In this document: piece by piece, positions 23,329-32,212 of the stretch
Layout: each line of letters begins with the position of its first letter
Numbering within the stretch: the first letter of the stretch is position 1
NCBI GenBank assembly: GCA_024637215.1
Contig: JAGXFM010000005.1
Coordinates: forward strand, 1-34,932
Length of the DNA: 34,932 nucleotides
Direction of reading: 5' to 3'
Source: Sulfuricurvum sp.
GTDB taxonomy: Bacteria; Campylobacterota; Campylobacteria; Campylobacterales; Sulfurimonadaceae
Program-made: the position numbers and the translations under genes
The notes under the pieces: model-generated
What the model saw: the letters and a program-made list of their open reading frames with translations, nothing else
Told to the model about the DNA's origin: nothing
Databases searched by the model: none

Positions 23329-23856
23329 TTAGGACTGCTTCGGTCGAAATACTTTTATAACCTCTTCGTTACACTCCAAATACGGCCCCTCGATCAGATC
23401 GATACAGTACGGTACCGCAGGAAATACGGCGTCCAGACACTCACGGATCGATTTGGGTTTCCCCGGAAGATTGATAATAAGGCTACGACCACGAATCCCC
23501 GCCGTCTGTCGTGAGAGGATCGCCGTCGGGACGTATTGGAGGCTAACAGAGCGCATTAACTCACCGAATCCCGGCATCATCTTCTCACAGACGTTTTCGG
23601 TCGCTTCAGGGGTCACATCACGTTTTGCAGGCCCTGTTCCCCCTGTCGTCACCACGAGACAGCATCCCTCACGGTCACACAACTCCATCATCGTCTCTTC
23701 AATAGTGTCTTGATTGTCGGGAATACAACGGTACACAATCTCATGTGCTGACTTTAAATAATCTCTCATCGTCTCTTGGATCGCTACCCCTGAAATATCT
23801 TCATATATCCCTGCACTTGCACGGTCTGATGCGGTAATAACACCTATTTTGATCAT
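23329..23856 (-). CDS. mogA: molybdopterin adenylyltransferase
   Basis: Activates molybdopterin by adenylation before molybdenum insertion. The 175-residue length is that of MogA/MoaB. The signature VTTGGTGPAKRDVTPEAT (about 69-86) binds the pterin and nucleotide, and INLPGKPKSIRECLD is the second conserved stretch. MoaB is a close homologue, so the exact name is less certain than the family. The ATG overlaps the bioV stop by one base with AGGAG in front. It serves molybdoenzymes encoded elsewhere. Confidence 0.88.
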   Translation of the reverse strand: MIKIGVITASDRASAGIYEDISGVAIQETMRDYLKSAHEIVYRCIPDNQDTIEETMMELCDREGCCLVVTTGGTGPAKRDVTPEATENVCEKMMPGFGELMRSVSLQYVPTAILSRQTAGIRGRSLIINLPGKPKSIRECLDAVFPAVPYCIDLIEGPYLECNEEVIKVFRPKQS

Positions 23857-24371
23857 TAAAAATTCTCCTGTAAAAAATGGTTGGCTCTTTTTATCGAAGT
23901 AACCGTCGCATAGGGGAGAAAAAATTCTCTCGCTCCTGCGACATCGATCACTTGATCATCAAGTCCCAAATAGACCTCAATAAGTGTCCCTTTAGCACGG
24001 ATACGCTCCATTAAGCTCGATGTCCACTCAAAATAGAGAAGTTCTTGCAACGATTCTGCATTGTTCTCTCCCAATGCAAGCGGAGCCACGGGTGAGGGAG
24101 CAAAACAGCTCGTTAAAAAGTTTTCCAAATAGCGTTCGGCATCTTTGAAATATCCCCCCATCTGGAGACGTCGAAATGACTCTTTTTTCGTCTGAAAAAA
24201 AGCAGGGGAAAAGAGTTGGAGGGTGTCGATGCGCTCACGTGAGTCGGCTACGTATTGTGCCGCTTTGATTGCACCGTAACTGAACCCCGCAACGGTATAA
24301 TCACTGTGTTTTAAATAAGGATCAAAAAAATGTTGATCTCCACTCAGAGCAAAACCGCTATAAAATCTCAT
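23856..24371 (-). CDS. bioV: pimeloyl-ACP methyl ester esterase BioV
   Basis: Cleaves the methyl ester of pimeloyl-ACP, releasing the biotin precursor from the fatty acid elongation cycle, as BioH does in other bacteria. The 171-residue length equals Helicobacter BioV and is much shorter than BioH. The nucleophile elbow is GFSYGA with S31. The remaining triad members are likely in GLDDQVID (an aspartate) and the C-terminal NHFLQENF (H165). BioV is known from Helicobacter and relatives, supporting the phylum assignment. No other bio gene is in the window. It overlaps the upstream ftsH-like gene by 14 bp and mogA by one. Confidence 0.88.
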   Translation of the reverse strand: MRFYSGFALSGDQHFFDPYLKHSDYTVAGFSYGAIKAAQYVADSRERIDTLQLFSPAFFQTKKESFRRLQMGGYFKDAERYLENFLTSCFAPSPVAPLALGENNAESLQELLYFEWTSSLMERIRAKGTLIEVYLGLDDQVIDVAGAREFFLPYATVTSIKRANHFLQENF

Positions 24372-26019
24372 TCATCGTTGCTTTGGCAAGGGCTTTTGAA
24401 ATATGCTCATACTCATCTAAAACCGCTTCAAATTTGGCGAGAATTTTTTCATTTCTCTCTAAGAGGACACTGATCTCTTGATACAAACGATTCATAAGGG
24501 ATGTTTCATCCTCAGGCGTCGGCTGAATCGAACTTCCCATCCCGTATTCGTACACCATGGCATGAACCAACTCTTTGGCAACACCCAGATCATGCGACGC
24601 ATTACTGGCATGTTCGCCGAAACGAAGGTGTGAGGATGCGATCCCCGCGAGGTGAACCCGTATGTGAGCTTCGATCTCATGACGCAACTGCGGTTCAGCC
24701 GTCGGAGGGGTGATCGTATCATTGGTAAGGGTAATCTTCTCATACGGCAAATCAAACCATGTCGCGGCAAACACTTTCCCCGCTTGATAACGGACTTGAT
24801 AACGACGTTGTTCGTCACTGAGCATCGCAATCTTCTTTTTACCGAACATCACTTTGTCTTTTACCGCCAAGAAATGTTCCTGCTTCACCTGAATCTCGTT
24901 TTGACGCATACACAAAAGTGCCGCTTCGTTCACCAATGCCGCAAGCGAAGCTCCGTTAAATCCGACCGTCATTTTGGCAATTTCGTTAATCGAAAGCTCA
25001 TTCGGAATATGGCGAAGATATTTTTGTAAAATCGCTTCACGCTCGGATGCAGTAGGGAGTTCAACAAAAATACGACGGTCAAACCGTCCGGCACGAAGGA
25101 GCGCTGAATCCATAACATCAATATTATTGGTTGCGGCAATAACGACGATACCGCTCGTCTCTTCAAATCCGTCCATTTCGGTAAGAAGCTGATTGAGAGT
25201 TCCTTCACGTTCGTCGTTACGACCCCCCTCACGCTTTTTACCTACCGCATCGATCTCATCTATAAAGATGATAGAGGGGGCATTTTTCTTGGCGGCAGAG
25301 AAAAGCTCACTCACCCGTTTTGCCCCCATTCCGACATAAATCTGTACAAATGAGGCACCGCTTTGGTAGAAAAACGGAACATCCGCTTCGGCGGCAACCG
25401 CTTTGGCAATCATTGTTTTACCGACCCCAGGAGGTCCTATCAGCAATACTCCGCGCGGCATTCTCGCACCGAAACTGTAATAGCGTTTCGGATTGCGCAA
25501 GAAATCGATGATCTCTTCAAGCTCCTCTTTAACATCACCGATACCGCCGATATCACTAAAACGGACGGTTGATTTCACAGGGGTAACGTTGGAAGACGGT
25601 GCTTCAGGTTCAGGGGTTGCTTTAGCAACCGGAACTTCCAGGGGAGCTTCATCCTCAAATCCCAATTTACTTTTCCATGCCCAAAATCCTGTTCCGCCGA
25701 TCAAGGCAAAAAATAAGAAGAACCATAACCATCCGTTCCCCCCTTTGGGCTCGATAATAAGGTGTGCAGTTAGCTCGGAGGGGAGCTGAGATGAAGCGAT
25801 TTTCACTACGCCGTTTTCTTTGGTGGCAAAATAGGTATACCCATCGTCACTGAATGCTTTTTCGATTTGATCGTTCTCAATCAGTTTGGTCGCTTCCGAA
25901 AGGGGTATCGTATCGCCGCTGTCACGTAAAAGGGCAAACAGAAGCAAAAGTAAAACAATCCCCCCCGAAATGATAAGGATGAGCTGATTTCGGTTAAAAT
26001 TTGGCCATGTTAAATTCAT
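24358..26019 (-). CDS. FtsH-like membrane AAA+ ATPase lacking the protease motif
   Basis: A 553-residue FtsH paralogue. Two membrane helices (about 11-31 and 97-115) flank a periplasmic domain. The AAA+ module has Walker A GPPGVGKT (195-202), pore-loop YVG (228-230), Walker B FIDEIDA (252-258) and arginine fingers in RAGRFDRR (309-316), all intact. The C-terminal domain still aligns with the FtsH M41 protease, but where FtsH has the zinc motif HEAGH this protein has YQAGK (411-415); only the third ligand, D477 in ASHDL, remains. It should hydrolyse ATP and unfold or remodel membrane proteins but not cleave them. I chose the ATG at 26019, with GAGGT seven bases upstream inside mtaB. Overlaps mtaB by 26 bp and bioV by 14. 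Confidence 0.9.
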   Translation of the reverse strand: MNLTWPNFNRNQLILIISGGIVLLLLLFALLRDSGDTIPLSEATKLIENDQIEKAFSDDGYTYFATKENGVVKIASSQLPSELTAHLIIEPKGGNGWLWFFLFFALIGGTGFWAWKSKLGFEDEAPLEVPVAKATPEPEAPSSNVTPVKSTVRFSDIGGIGDVKEELEEIIDFLRNPKRYYSFGARMPRGVLLIGPPGVGKTMIAKAVAAEADVPFFYQSGASFVQIYVGMGAKRVSELFSAAKKNAPSIIFIDEIDAVGKKREGGRNDEREGTLNQLLTEMDGFEETSGIVVIAATNNIDVMDSALLRAGRFDRRIFVELPTASEREAILQKYLRHIPNELSINEIAKMTVGFNGASLAALVNEAALLCMRQNEIQVKQEHFLAVKDKVMFGKKKIAMLSDEQRRYQVRYQAGKVFAATWFDLPYEKITLTNDTITPPTAEPQLRHEIEAHIRVHLAGIASSHLRFGEHASNASHDLGVAKELVHAMVYEYGMGSSIQPTPEDETSLMNRLYQEISVLLERNEKILAKFEAVLDEYEHISKALAKATMNEIL

Positions 26020-27241
26020 CGTGTACCTCATAGTGTTCCAGCGTGATCCAGTCACCGCTGATATCTTCATTCGATTCGATCAAGACTTTATTATAAAATT
26101 GATCGTATCCGATATAATTATTCCCCTCACCCGATTCTACCAGCACTTCCAACGCAGAAGTACCTCTTTTTTCCCTGAACTTCTTATTATTTGATCCAAT
26201 CAGCGCATTAAGCTCAGCCATTCTTTGTGCCGAGAGTGTTCCGTTTACTTCAGGTTTCATCACCGCACTCGGAGTTCCGTCTCGTTTGGAATAGGTAAAA
26301 GGGTGGAGATGGGTAAGGTTCAAAGCGCGAATGTTCTCCATCGCCTCACTCCAAATCACGTCACTCTCTCCCGGATGACCGACAATAAAATCGGTTCCGA
26401 GGGCAAAACCTTTTTCATGCAGCATACCGAAAAGCTCGACATCACCGGCATGACGGTTACGACGGTTCATAAGGCGAAGCATCGAGTCGCTGCTGTGTTG
26501 AATCGCGATATGCAAATGCCGCTCTAACCACGGCTCATCCAAAATTTCCCGAAACGATTCATTGACCTGTATCGGCTCTAGCGAACCGACACGAATACGA
26601 CGAACACCACGGATCAGCGACATTTTTTTCATAAGGGAGGCAATATTTCGCCCCTCACCCTGACCGTAACTTCCGACGTTCGTCCCCGTGAGGACAAACT
26701 CTCCGAAACCGTTGCTTGCAAGGCGTGATACCTGCTCTAAAATCTTGGCTTCATCCATACTCCGTGCATCACCACGTACAAAGGGGATAATACAATAACT
26801 GCAACGAAAATTGCACCCCTCTTGAATTTTGATAAACGCGCGTGATTTCCCGACAAACTCATCCACAATCGCATCATCAATATAGTTCAAATCGCCGATC
26901 TCATAAAAACGGCTCTCGGAGGAGAGGAGCGTATTGATCTTCATTTTTTCCGAAGGGCCGAATACCCCTTGTATCTTTCCTGCACCGAAAAGAGATTCAC
27001 CTTTCGTATGGGCGCCGCATCCGGTTAAAAAAAGCTTTTTACCTTGTTTATCCATCTGATTGATGTAACCGCGTACACTCACATCGGCACCGTTAGTGAC
27101 GGTACAGGAGTTGACCACAACGATATCGGCACTCCCCTCATCCTCGGTCACTTCATAATCACGCAAGGAAGACATCATCACCTGCGAATCAAAAACGTTT
27201 GTACGGCACCCGAACGTTTTAAAATAGACTTTCGGTTTCAT
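25994..27241 (-). CDS. mtaB: tRNA methylthiotransferase MtaB-type
   Basis: Radical-SAM enzyme predicted to add a methylthio group to t6A37 in tRNA. The 415-residue protein has the N-terminal UPF0004 cysteines C12, C46 and C75 for one [4Fe-4S] cluster, and the radical-SAM cluster C143, C147, C150 in EGCNFRCSYC. A short TRAM-like end follows. TFGCRTNVFDSQ and FVRGDARS favour MtaB over MiaB. The start ATG at 27241 shares the ATGA overlap with the mscS stop. Its end overlaps the ftsH-like gene. Confidence 0.9.
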   Translation of the reverse strand: MKPKVYFKTFGCRTNVFDSQVMMSSLRDYEVTEDEGSADIVVVNSCTVTNGADVSVRGYINQMDKQGKKLFLTGCGAHTKGESLFGAGKIQGVFGPSEKMKINTLLSSESRFYEIGDLNYIDDAIVDEFVGKSRAFIKIQEGCNFRCSYCIIPFVRGDARSMDEAKILEQVSRLASNGFGEFVLTGTNVGSYGQGEGRNIASLMKKMSLIRGVRRIRVGSLEPIQVNESFREILDEPWLERHLHIAIQHSSDSMLRLMNRRNRHAGDVELFGMLHEKGFALGTDFIVGHPGESDVIWSEAMENIRALNLTHLHPFTYSKRDGTPSAVMKPEVNGTLSAQRMAELNALIGSNNKKFREKRGTSALEVLVESGEGNNYIGYDQFYNKVLIESNEDISGDWITLEHYEVHDEFNMAKF

Positions 27242-28860
27242 TGCACTTCCATAGGAGGCGGAGATTTCGGCGGTATCGGAGCCGTATAAAACGTCTGGGT
27301 CGGATAGGAAATTGTAATGTCGTGCTCGGCATTGAATGCATCGATAATATCAGCAGAGATTGTGCTGCGTAAGGTAAGTGTTGCGTAGGCGTTCGTGAGA
27401 TACCATGCGCTGATTTTTAATCCGTTGGTTTCGATAAACGTAAAAATTCGAGGCTCAACGTTACTGTTTTTAAGGCTATAACGATCTCTGAGTTTATTGA
27501 TCTGTTTACGGGTGATATCGGTGTACCCTTTTGAATACTTACGGCAAATCTCTTTGACCAAGTGCGCCGCTTTTTTGTGATTCGAATCAAAGGTGATGAC
27601 AATATCGATCCCGTCCCAAACCGTTTTAAGCGATCCGTGCGAATAGTTGGCGATCATCGAGGTGAAAATATAGTTGTTAGGGACAAAAACAATTCGCCCC
27701 GCACGGCGGTTTGTTTCAATGGTGGTCAAAGTGACATCCTCCATCAACGTAATCCGCTGCATCGAGACATCCAAAACATCTCCGACGTATTCCATACCGT
27801 CTTTCACAAAACGGACACGATCACCGACATGGATTGAACCTCCGACGACGATAACGAGCCAGCCAAGTAACGACATAAACCAGTCACGCATCGCAATCGC
27901 GAGACCGGCAGAAGCAAAGCCGAGAACGGTCGCGAAATAGCCGACATTGTCGATATAGCTGAACAACAAAATCAAAATAATCAACGTCACATTAATAAAC
28001 GTCACGATTTTGTTGGCCATATAGAAGCGTTCATTGTCCATAATGTAACGTTTGATGACCCGCTTAAACAAAAAGGAGATGATAATCAAAACTGTGACGA
28101 TCATTCCGATGTTCAGCAGTTTATAGATTTGGTCTTTTATCTCTTTGTTGATTTTGGCTTCGGTCGATTCAATCCGTTTTTCGTACACTTCAGCAGTAGA
28201 GACAAGCGTCTCAAGTGCTAATTTGAATTTTTCAACCTGTAATAATGTCGCTTCAAGCTCTACTTCGTAGTCGGCTTTGGAATCAAGTCGGATAATGGTT
28301 TTGTAAAGGTTGACCTGACGCTCGAGAAGAGTAATCAGCTCTTGCAACTCCTCTTCACGTAAAACATAATCACGGTACTGACTGTTAAGACGTTTGACGA
28401 AGGACAATCCGGTAATGATATCGAAAGGGTTGGTAATACTAGGGAGGTCACCCGCTTCATCCGGTTTTAGCAACGACACAAACGGTGATGTTCCCTGAGC
28501 CTTTAAGAGTTCAACCTGTTCGGTCAGAATTTTTTGTTTGGCTTGGAGGGCTTCGATTTCGAGTTTACGCTCTACATTCGGTGATCGATTTTGTAACAGT
28601 TCGATACGATATTTGACTTCTCTAAGATTTTTGCGAGACTCTTGGTAGGCCATATAGGAGTTATAGCTTTTGAGCCAAATACTACTCCCTTTTGAGAGCT
28701 CTTTTTGGATTTTAGAGAGTTCTTCTTGAGCATTTTCGATTTCGACCTCTTTAGGGAGTTCTATCGATTGCTCTTGAAAAATATTCTCATCATTTTTTGC
28801 CGCATTAAGGGTTAAAACCGCTATGAATAATGCCGTAAATAAAAACGAAAAATATCTCAC
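27238..28860 (-). CDS. mechanosensitive channel of the MscS family
   Basis: A 540-residue inner-membrane channel. A signal peptide (about 1-21) precedes a long, probably periplasmic, coiled-coil region (about 35-240). Membrane helices follow at about 249-266, 284-302 and 307-340, the last containing the pore-type GFASAGLAIAMRDW. The MscS beta domain (GDRVRF, GDVLDVSMQRITLM) and the cytoplasmic alpha/beta end come next. It releases solutes on hypo-osmotic shock. The start is a GTG at 28860 overlapping the aroB stop as GTGA, and its stop overlaps mtaB as ATGA. Confidence 0.9.
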   Translation of the reverse strand: MRYFSFLFTALFIAVLTLNAAKNDENIFQEQSIELPKEVEIENAQEELSKIQKELSKGSSIWLKSYNSYMAYQESRKNLREVKYRIELLQNRSPNVERKLEIEALQAKQKILTEQVELLKAQGTSPFVSLLKPDEAGDLPSITNPFDIITGLSFVKRLNSQYRDYVLREEELQELITLLERQVNLYKTIIRLDSKADYEVELEATLLQVEKFKLALETLVSTAEVYEKRIESTEAKINKEIKDQIYKLLNIGMIVTVLIIISFLFKRVIKRYIMDNERFYMANKIVTFINVTLIILILLFSYIDNVGYFATVLGFASAGLAIAMRDWFMSLLGWLVIVVGGSIHVGDRVRFVKDGMEYVGDVLDVSMQRITLMEDVTLTTIETNRRAGRIVFVPNNYIFTSMIANYSHGSLKTVWDGIDIVITFDSNHKKAAHLVKEICRKYSKGYTDITRKQINKLRDRYSLKNSNVEPRIFTFIETNGLKISAWYLTNAYATLTLRSTISADIIDAFNAEHDITISYPTQTFYTAPIPPKSPPPMEVQ

Positions 28861-29912
28861 GCGCGGGTTCCTTTAAAGGTTGTCAAGATTTTTTTCACCG
28901 TTGATGCCTCTATCTTATCGGTAATCTCTACCGCTCCGATTCCGCGAGGGAGAATAAAAGTAATGGCACTGTCGGCACTTTTTTTATCCAAGAAAAAGGT
29001 TTCATAAAACTTTTCAACATCTTGTATCGGATATTCAAGCGGGAGATCATAGCGTCCTAACAGTGCTTTAACCCGTGCAACTTCTTCACGGCTCATCAAT
29101 CCGATTTCATGCGCTAAGTCATTGGCCATAACCATCCCGATTGCGACACTTTCGCCGTGCAAATAAGTTTCATATTTTGTTTCGTTCTCAATGACATGAC
29201 CGAATGTATGGCCATAATTCAATGCCGCACGAAGCCCCTGCTCTTTTTCATCCTCTTCGACCACACCCGCTTTGGTCTCAACCGCTTTAGCGATTGCGTA
29301 GAGCAGGTTATCTCCCTCATGCAAATCATGCTGCTCCAGCCACTCAAAAAACGGTGCGTTAAAGGTCACCGCCATTTTGACAATCTCCGCGACCCCTGCT
29401 CCAAACTCACGTGAGGGGAGGGTTTTGAGAAAACTCGGATCGATGTAAACCGCGCGCGGTTGATGAAAAGCACCGATCAGATTTTTGCCGTATCGATTAT
29501 TCACCCCCGTTTTTCCTCCGACACTCGCATCGACTTGCGAAAGGAGGGTTGTGGGGATTTGGATGAAATCGATACCTCGGTTGTAAAGGCTGGCAGTAAA
29601 TCCACCCATGTCACCGATCACGCCGCCGCCGAATGCGACCAGAAGCGATTTTCGGTTCAGTCGATGATCAAACATACGATCTAAAATCGATTCAATCGTC
29701 TCTAATGTTTTGTACTGCTCACCGTCAGGGATCGTCACAATATAAACTTCTTTAGCATGCAATCGATTCAGAAGTGTTTGCAAGTGCAAACCTGCCACTT
29801 TCGGATTGGTTAAAACTACGACTTTTCCCTCAAAATTTATCTCGGGCAACGGTCCGATGTGGATAGGATAAGAGTCGTCAATTACACGTTTAAGGTTGAT
29901 AGATATCGTCAT
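28857..29912 (-). CDS. aroB: 3-dehydroquinate synthase
   Basis: Second step of the shikimate pathway, NAD- and zinc-dependent, cytoplasmic. The 351-residue protein has DGEQYKTLETIESILD, AFGGGVIGDMGGFTAS (nucleotide loop), QIPTTLLSQVDASVGGKTGVN, and the zinc histidines in LNYGHTFGHVIE and YLHGESVAIGM. ATG at 29912 with AGG upstream. A 79-bp gap separates it from the RCK gene, so it probably heads the aroB-mscS-mtaB-ftsH-like-bioV-mogA run. Confidence 0.96.
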   Translation of the reverse strand: MTISINLKRVIDDSYPIHIGPLPEINFEGKVVVLTNPKVAGLHLQTLLNRLHAKEVYIVTIPDGEQYKTLETIESILDRMFDHRLNRKSLLVAFGGGVIGDMGGFTASLYNRGIDFIQIPTTLLSQVDASVGGKTGVNNRYGKNLIGAFHQPRAVYIDPSFLKTLPSREFGAGVAEIVKMAVTFNAPFFEWLEQHDLHEGDNLLYAIAKAVETKAGVVEEDEKEQGLRAALNYGHTFGHVIENETKYETYLHGESVAIGMVMANDLAHEIGLMSREEVARVKALLGRYDLPLEYPIQDVEKFYETFFLDKKSADSAITFILPRGIGAVEITDKIEASTVKKILTTFKGTRA

Positions 29913-29974
29913 AGAAAAACCTGATGAATTAAGTTGTTACGGAATGAGATATATATTACTAAAAGATGACTTAA

Positions 29975-29993
29975 AACCCTCTTGTCAAGGGTT
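29975..29993 (-). terminator. stem-loop at the end of the RCK gene
   Basis: On the minus strand AACCCT (29993-29988) and AGGGTT (29980-29975) pair around a seven-base loop, overlapping the stop codon of the RCK gene and followed by TT. It is a short, weak terminator candidate between the RCK gene and aroB. Confidence 0.4.
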
Positions 29994-31398
29994 AAATTTG
30001 TGTAGGGATGAAAAGCTGGTGATAGTGTCCGAGCTTACGGTAGAGTACCTCAGGATCGGTTGAAAAATAGGCGGTAAACGGATTTGTAAACATCTTGGAT
30101 GTAAACGGCAGGACATGAAGAAAATTTTCCCTTTCGCGTAACTCACGTATCGGATTGGTATCTTGAACTGAGACATTAATAGACTTTGAAAAAATAGCGG
30201 AGAGATTGTTAAAATGATCAATCACCTCATTCTTATGCGACCCCTCTTCATTCGTGTAATTAATCAGTTCCAAATTGAACCCGAATTGGGAAGAGACGTC
30301 AAATATCGTCGTTGAAATATTTTCGATATGCCCCTCTTCACTTAAAATGACGACACTTTCCCGTAACGAAGAAAAAGATCGTTCTGCGAGCTTTAATACC
30401 GGTACATTGCCGACATAAAGTTTTTTTCGGATCGACGAAATCGCAAATGCCGTATGGGAAACGAGAAAAAGACCGATATGATATTTTTTGATATCATTAA
30501 GTATAAGCCCCTCATCCGGCACGGCGGCATAATCGATATCGATCATTACATCACCTTGTGCAGAGGCTTTTATCATCCTTAATACATCAATATCGCCCGG
30601 ATTAATCACTTTGATAATGAGCGGCTGGCGGAGCTTTTTCTGAATATAAACACTTCGTCTGACCAAGGCCATAATAACAGAAGGTTTTTCGTTGCGCATA
30701 TCAATATAGAGGTAAATTTTAGAGCCAAAAGGGGCGGGGAATTGTCCGAGTTCCCGTTTAATAGCTCGATAAATTGAGCGTAATACGGCGGGATCACCCA
30801 CCAATACTAACGTATCATTCGGCTGAATCATTTTATTGTCGGCAGGGAGAATAAGCTGACGGTTTCGGTAAATAGCGGCGATTTTCCAGTTTTTCTGTTC
30901 AATAGAACCGATATGGCGATAAACGAATGAGCTTCCAAACGGTACCAAAACCTCCATAATCTCACCCGATCCCAACCCTATATTTTTGGCTAAAACGGGA
31001 ATATTAGGGAGATAATCGATCATATTGGCGGCAATAAGTTCTTGCATATTGACCCATTCGATATCATCGCACGGACTCACCGTATTCCATAAATCAAGTG
31101 CGATAATCCGAATGGAGGGTTTGTACAAACGGATATTTTTAATGGTATTTTCTAAATCAATCTGATTTTCCATGACCAAAACCACTTGCCAAAAATCCAT
31201 TTTTAACAGGTTGGTTATTTTATAAAAACTGGTAGGATCAAATTGAAAGAATTTATAGCGAGCGGGGTTATACCCTTCGAAGTTTTTCTCGGTCGTTTGG
31301 ATAATATAATAAAGGTTTTCACTCGTATAAGTACCGATGACACGTTCTATAAAGTGTTGTCCGATAGCTCCGTCAGTGACGATTAAAATTTTTTTCAT
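29992..31398 (-). CDS. RCK/TrkA-domain protein (COG3400-like)
   Basis: A 468-residue soluble protein. Residues 1 to about 115 resemble an RCK/TrkA-N nucleotide-binding fold, starting MKKILIVTDGAIGQHFIERV, in which the usual GxGxxG loop is altered (DGAIGQ). Residues about 140-215 match a TrkA-C domain (VLVPFGSSFVYRHIG, ADNKMIQPNDTLVLVGD). The rest (220-468) looks like a further pair of Rossmann-type folds. Such proteins usually gate potassium channels or transporters, but no channel subunit is encoded nearby and no membrane helix is present, so its partner is unknown. The ATG at 31398 has a weak ribosome site. Confidence 0.75.
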   Translation of the reverse strand: MKKILIVTDGAIGQHFIERVIGTYTSENLYYIIQTTEKNFEGYNPARYKFFQFDPTSFYKITNLLKMDFWQVVLVMENQIDLENTIKNIRLYKPSIRIIALDLWNTVSPCDDIEWVNMQELIAANMIDYLPNIPVLAKNIGLGSGEIMEVLVPFGSSFVYRHIGSIEQKNWKIAAIYRNRQLILPADNKMIQPNDTLVLVGDPAVLRSIYRAIKRELGQFPAPFGSKIYLYIDMRNEKPSVIMALVRRSVYIQKKLRQPLIIKVINPGDIDVLRMIKASAQGDVMIDIDYAAVPDEGLILNDIKKYHIGLFLVSHTAFAISSIRKKLYVGNVPVLKLAERSFSSLRESVVILSEEGHIENISTTIFDVSSQFGFNLELINYTNEEGSHKNEVIDHFNNLSAIFSKSINVSVQDTNPIRELRERENFLHVLPFTSKMFTNPFTAYFSTDPEVLYRKLGHYHQLFIPTQI

Positions 31399-31436
31399 TA
31401 AAGGGTAAACTTCTTATGGTTCTAAATTGATGGATG

Positions 31437-31459
31437 AGATTGTACCACAATCTATCATC
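31437..31459 (-). promoter_or_regulatory. hairpin overlapping an extended -10 box
   Basis: AGATTGT (31437-31443) and ACAATCT (31447-31453) are inverted arms around ACC, and GATG/CATC flank them. On the minus strand the same bases read TGGTACAAT (31447-31439), a good extended -10 about 40 bp before the RCK gene. A terminator for the upstream TIGR02757-family gene is less likely, as no T-tract follows. Confidence 0.4.
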
Positions 31460-31468
31460 TCCCTTTCT

Positions 31469-32212
31469 CTAAAGGATTTTCTCTTGCCCGATTCGATAGA
31501 GGGCAAAATCATATTTCAGCGGATCGTGAGGATCAAATCCCCTGAGCGTTTCAGTCAACTCTATTGCTGCTCTCATATCGCACTGCTTACGGTTTAAAAG
31601 TCCTAAACGCCGTGAAACACTAAAAGTATGAGTATCCAGCGGCATGATCAAATCGCTTTGACGTACCCCGCTCCATAATCCCATATCGAGTTCGTTATCA
31701 CGCACCATCCACCGCAGGTACATCATCCACCGTTTCATAGCGGAGGCTTTGGCAATCGAAGTGATCGGTTTTGTGATCAGAAACTCATACCCCTTTGAAC
31801 GATAGGGATTGCACGCATATAAGGTTGAAATCAGTGAATTCACCCCCTCTAACAACCCGTCTCGAACGTATCCTTCCAAAAAAACCTGTTCCGCTCCCCC
31901 CAACGACTTAAGCCCCTTTAGAGTTATAAACCATTGAACAATATCTTCAGTCGATTGAAAGCGGTAATATTTCCCCTCTAACTGACAACGCAGATGCGCT
32001 TCATCCGCATCGATCAAATCATAATCCAATGAGGATAAAAAGGCGACGATGGCCTTTACGTTACCGTAGGCAAACAATGCACACGTCAGGGCATGGTGCT
32101 GATCTCTTGTGCACCTTGCAACCATCAAAGGATCAGGTCTCTCCTCACATAACTCATCCCTGCAATTACGTGCTTCTACCTCGGCATCGAGATAGGCTCG
32201 GATATCCCTCAA
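31469..32212 (-). CDS. TIGR02757/DUF2400-family protein
   Basis: A 247-residue protein I place in TIGR02757 from RWMVRDNELDMGLWSGVRQS (168-187), IMPLDTHTFSVSRRLGLLNR (about 189-208) and the ending GFDPHDPLKYDFALYRIGQE. Members are cytoplasmic, of unproven function, with a fold reminiscent of helical DNA-glycosylase-like proteins. The start is a TTG at 32212 that shares TTGA with the rpoN stop; TAGGA lies seven bases upstream, so translation depends on the rpoN message. Last gene of the trpD-tsaE-lptB-rpoN unit. Confidence 0.82.
   Translation of the reverse strand: MRDIRAYLDAEVEARNCRDELCEERPDPLMVARCTRDQHHALTCALFAYGNVKAIVAFLSSLDYDLIDADEAHLRCQLEGKYYRFQSTEDIVQWFITLKGLKSLGGAEQVFLEGYVRDGLLEGVNSLISTLYACNPYRSKGYEFLITKPITSIAKASAMKRWMMYLRWMVRDNELDMGLWSGVRQSDLIMPLDTHTFSVSRRLGLLNRKQCDMRAAIELTETLRGFDPHDPLKYDFALYRIGQEKIL

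Noticed and set aside
24663-24680. HEIEAH in the FtsH-like protein (447-452) as a replacement metal site
   Set aside because: The spacing is HExxxH rather than HExxH, and the segment aligns with the helix before the LAGxA region, not the protease active site.
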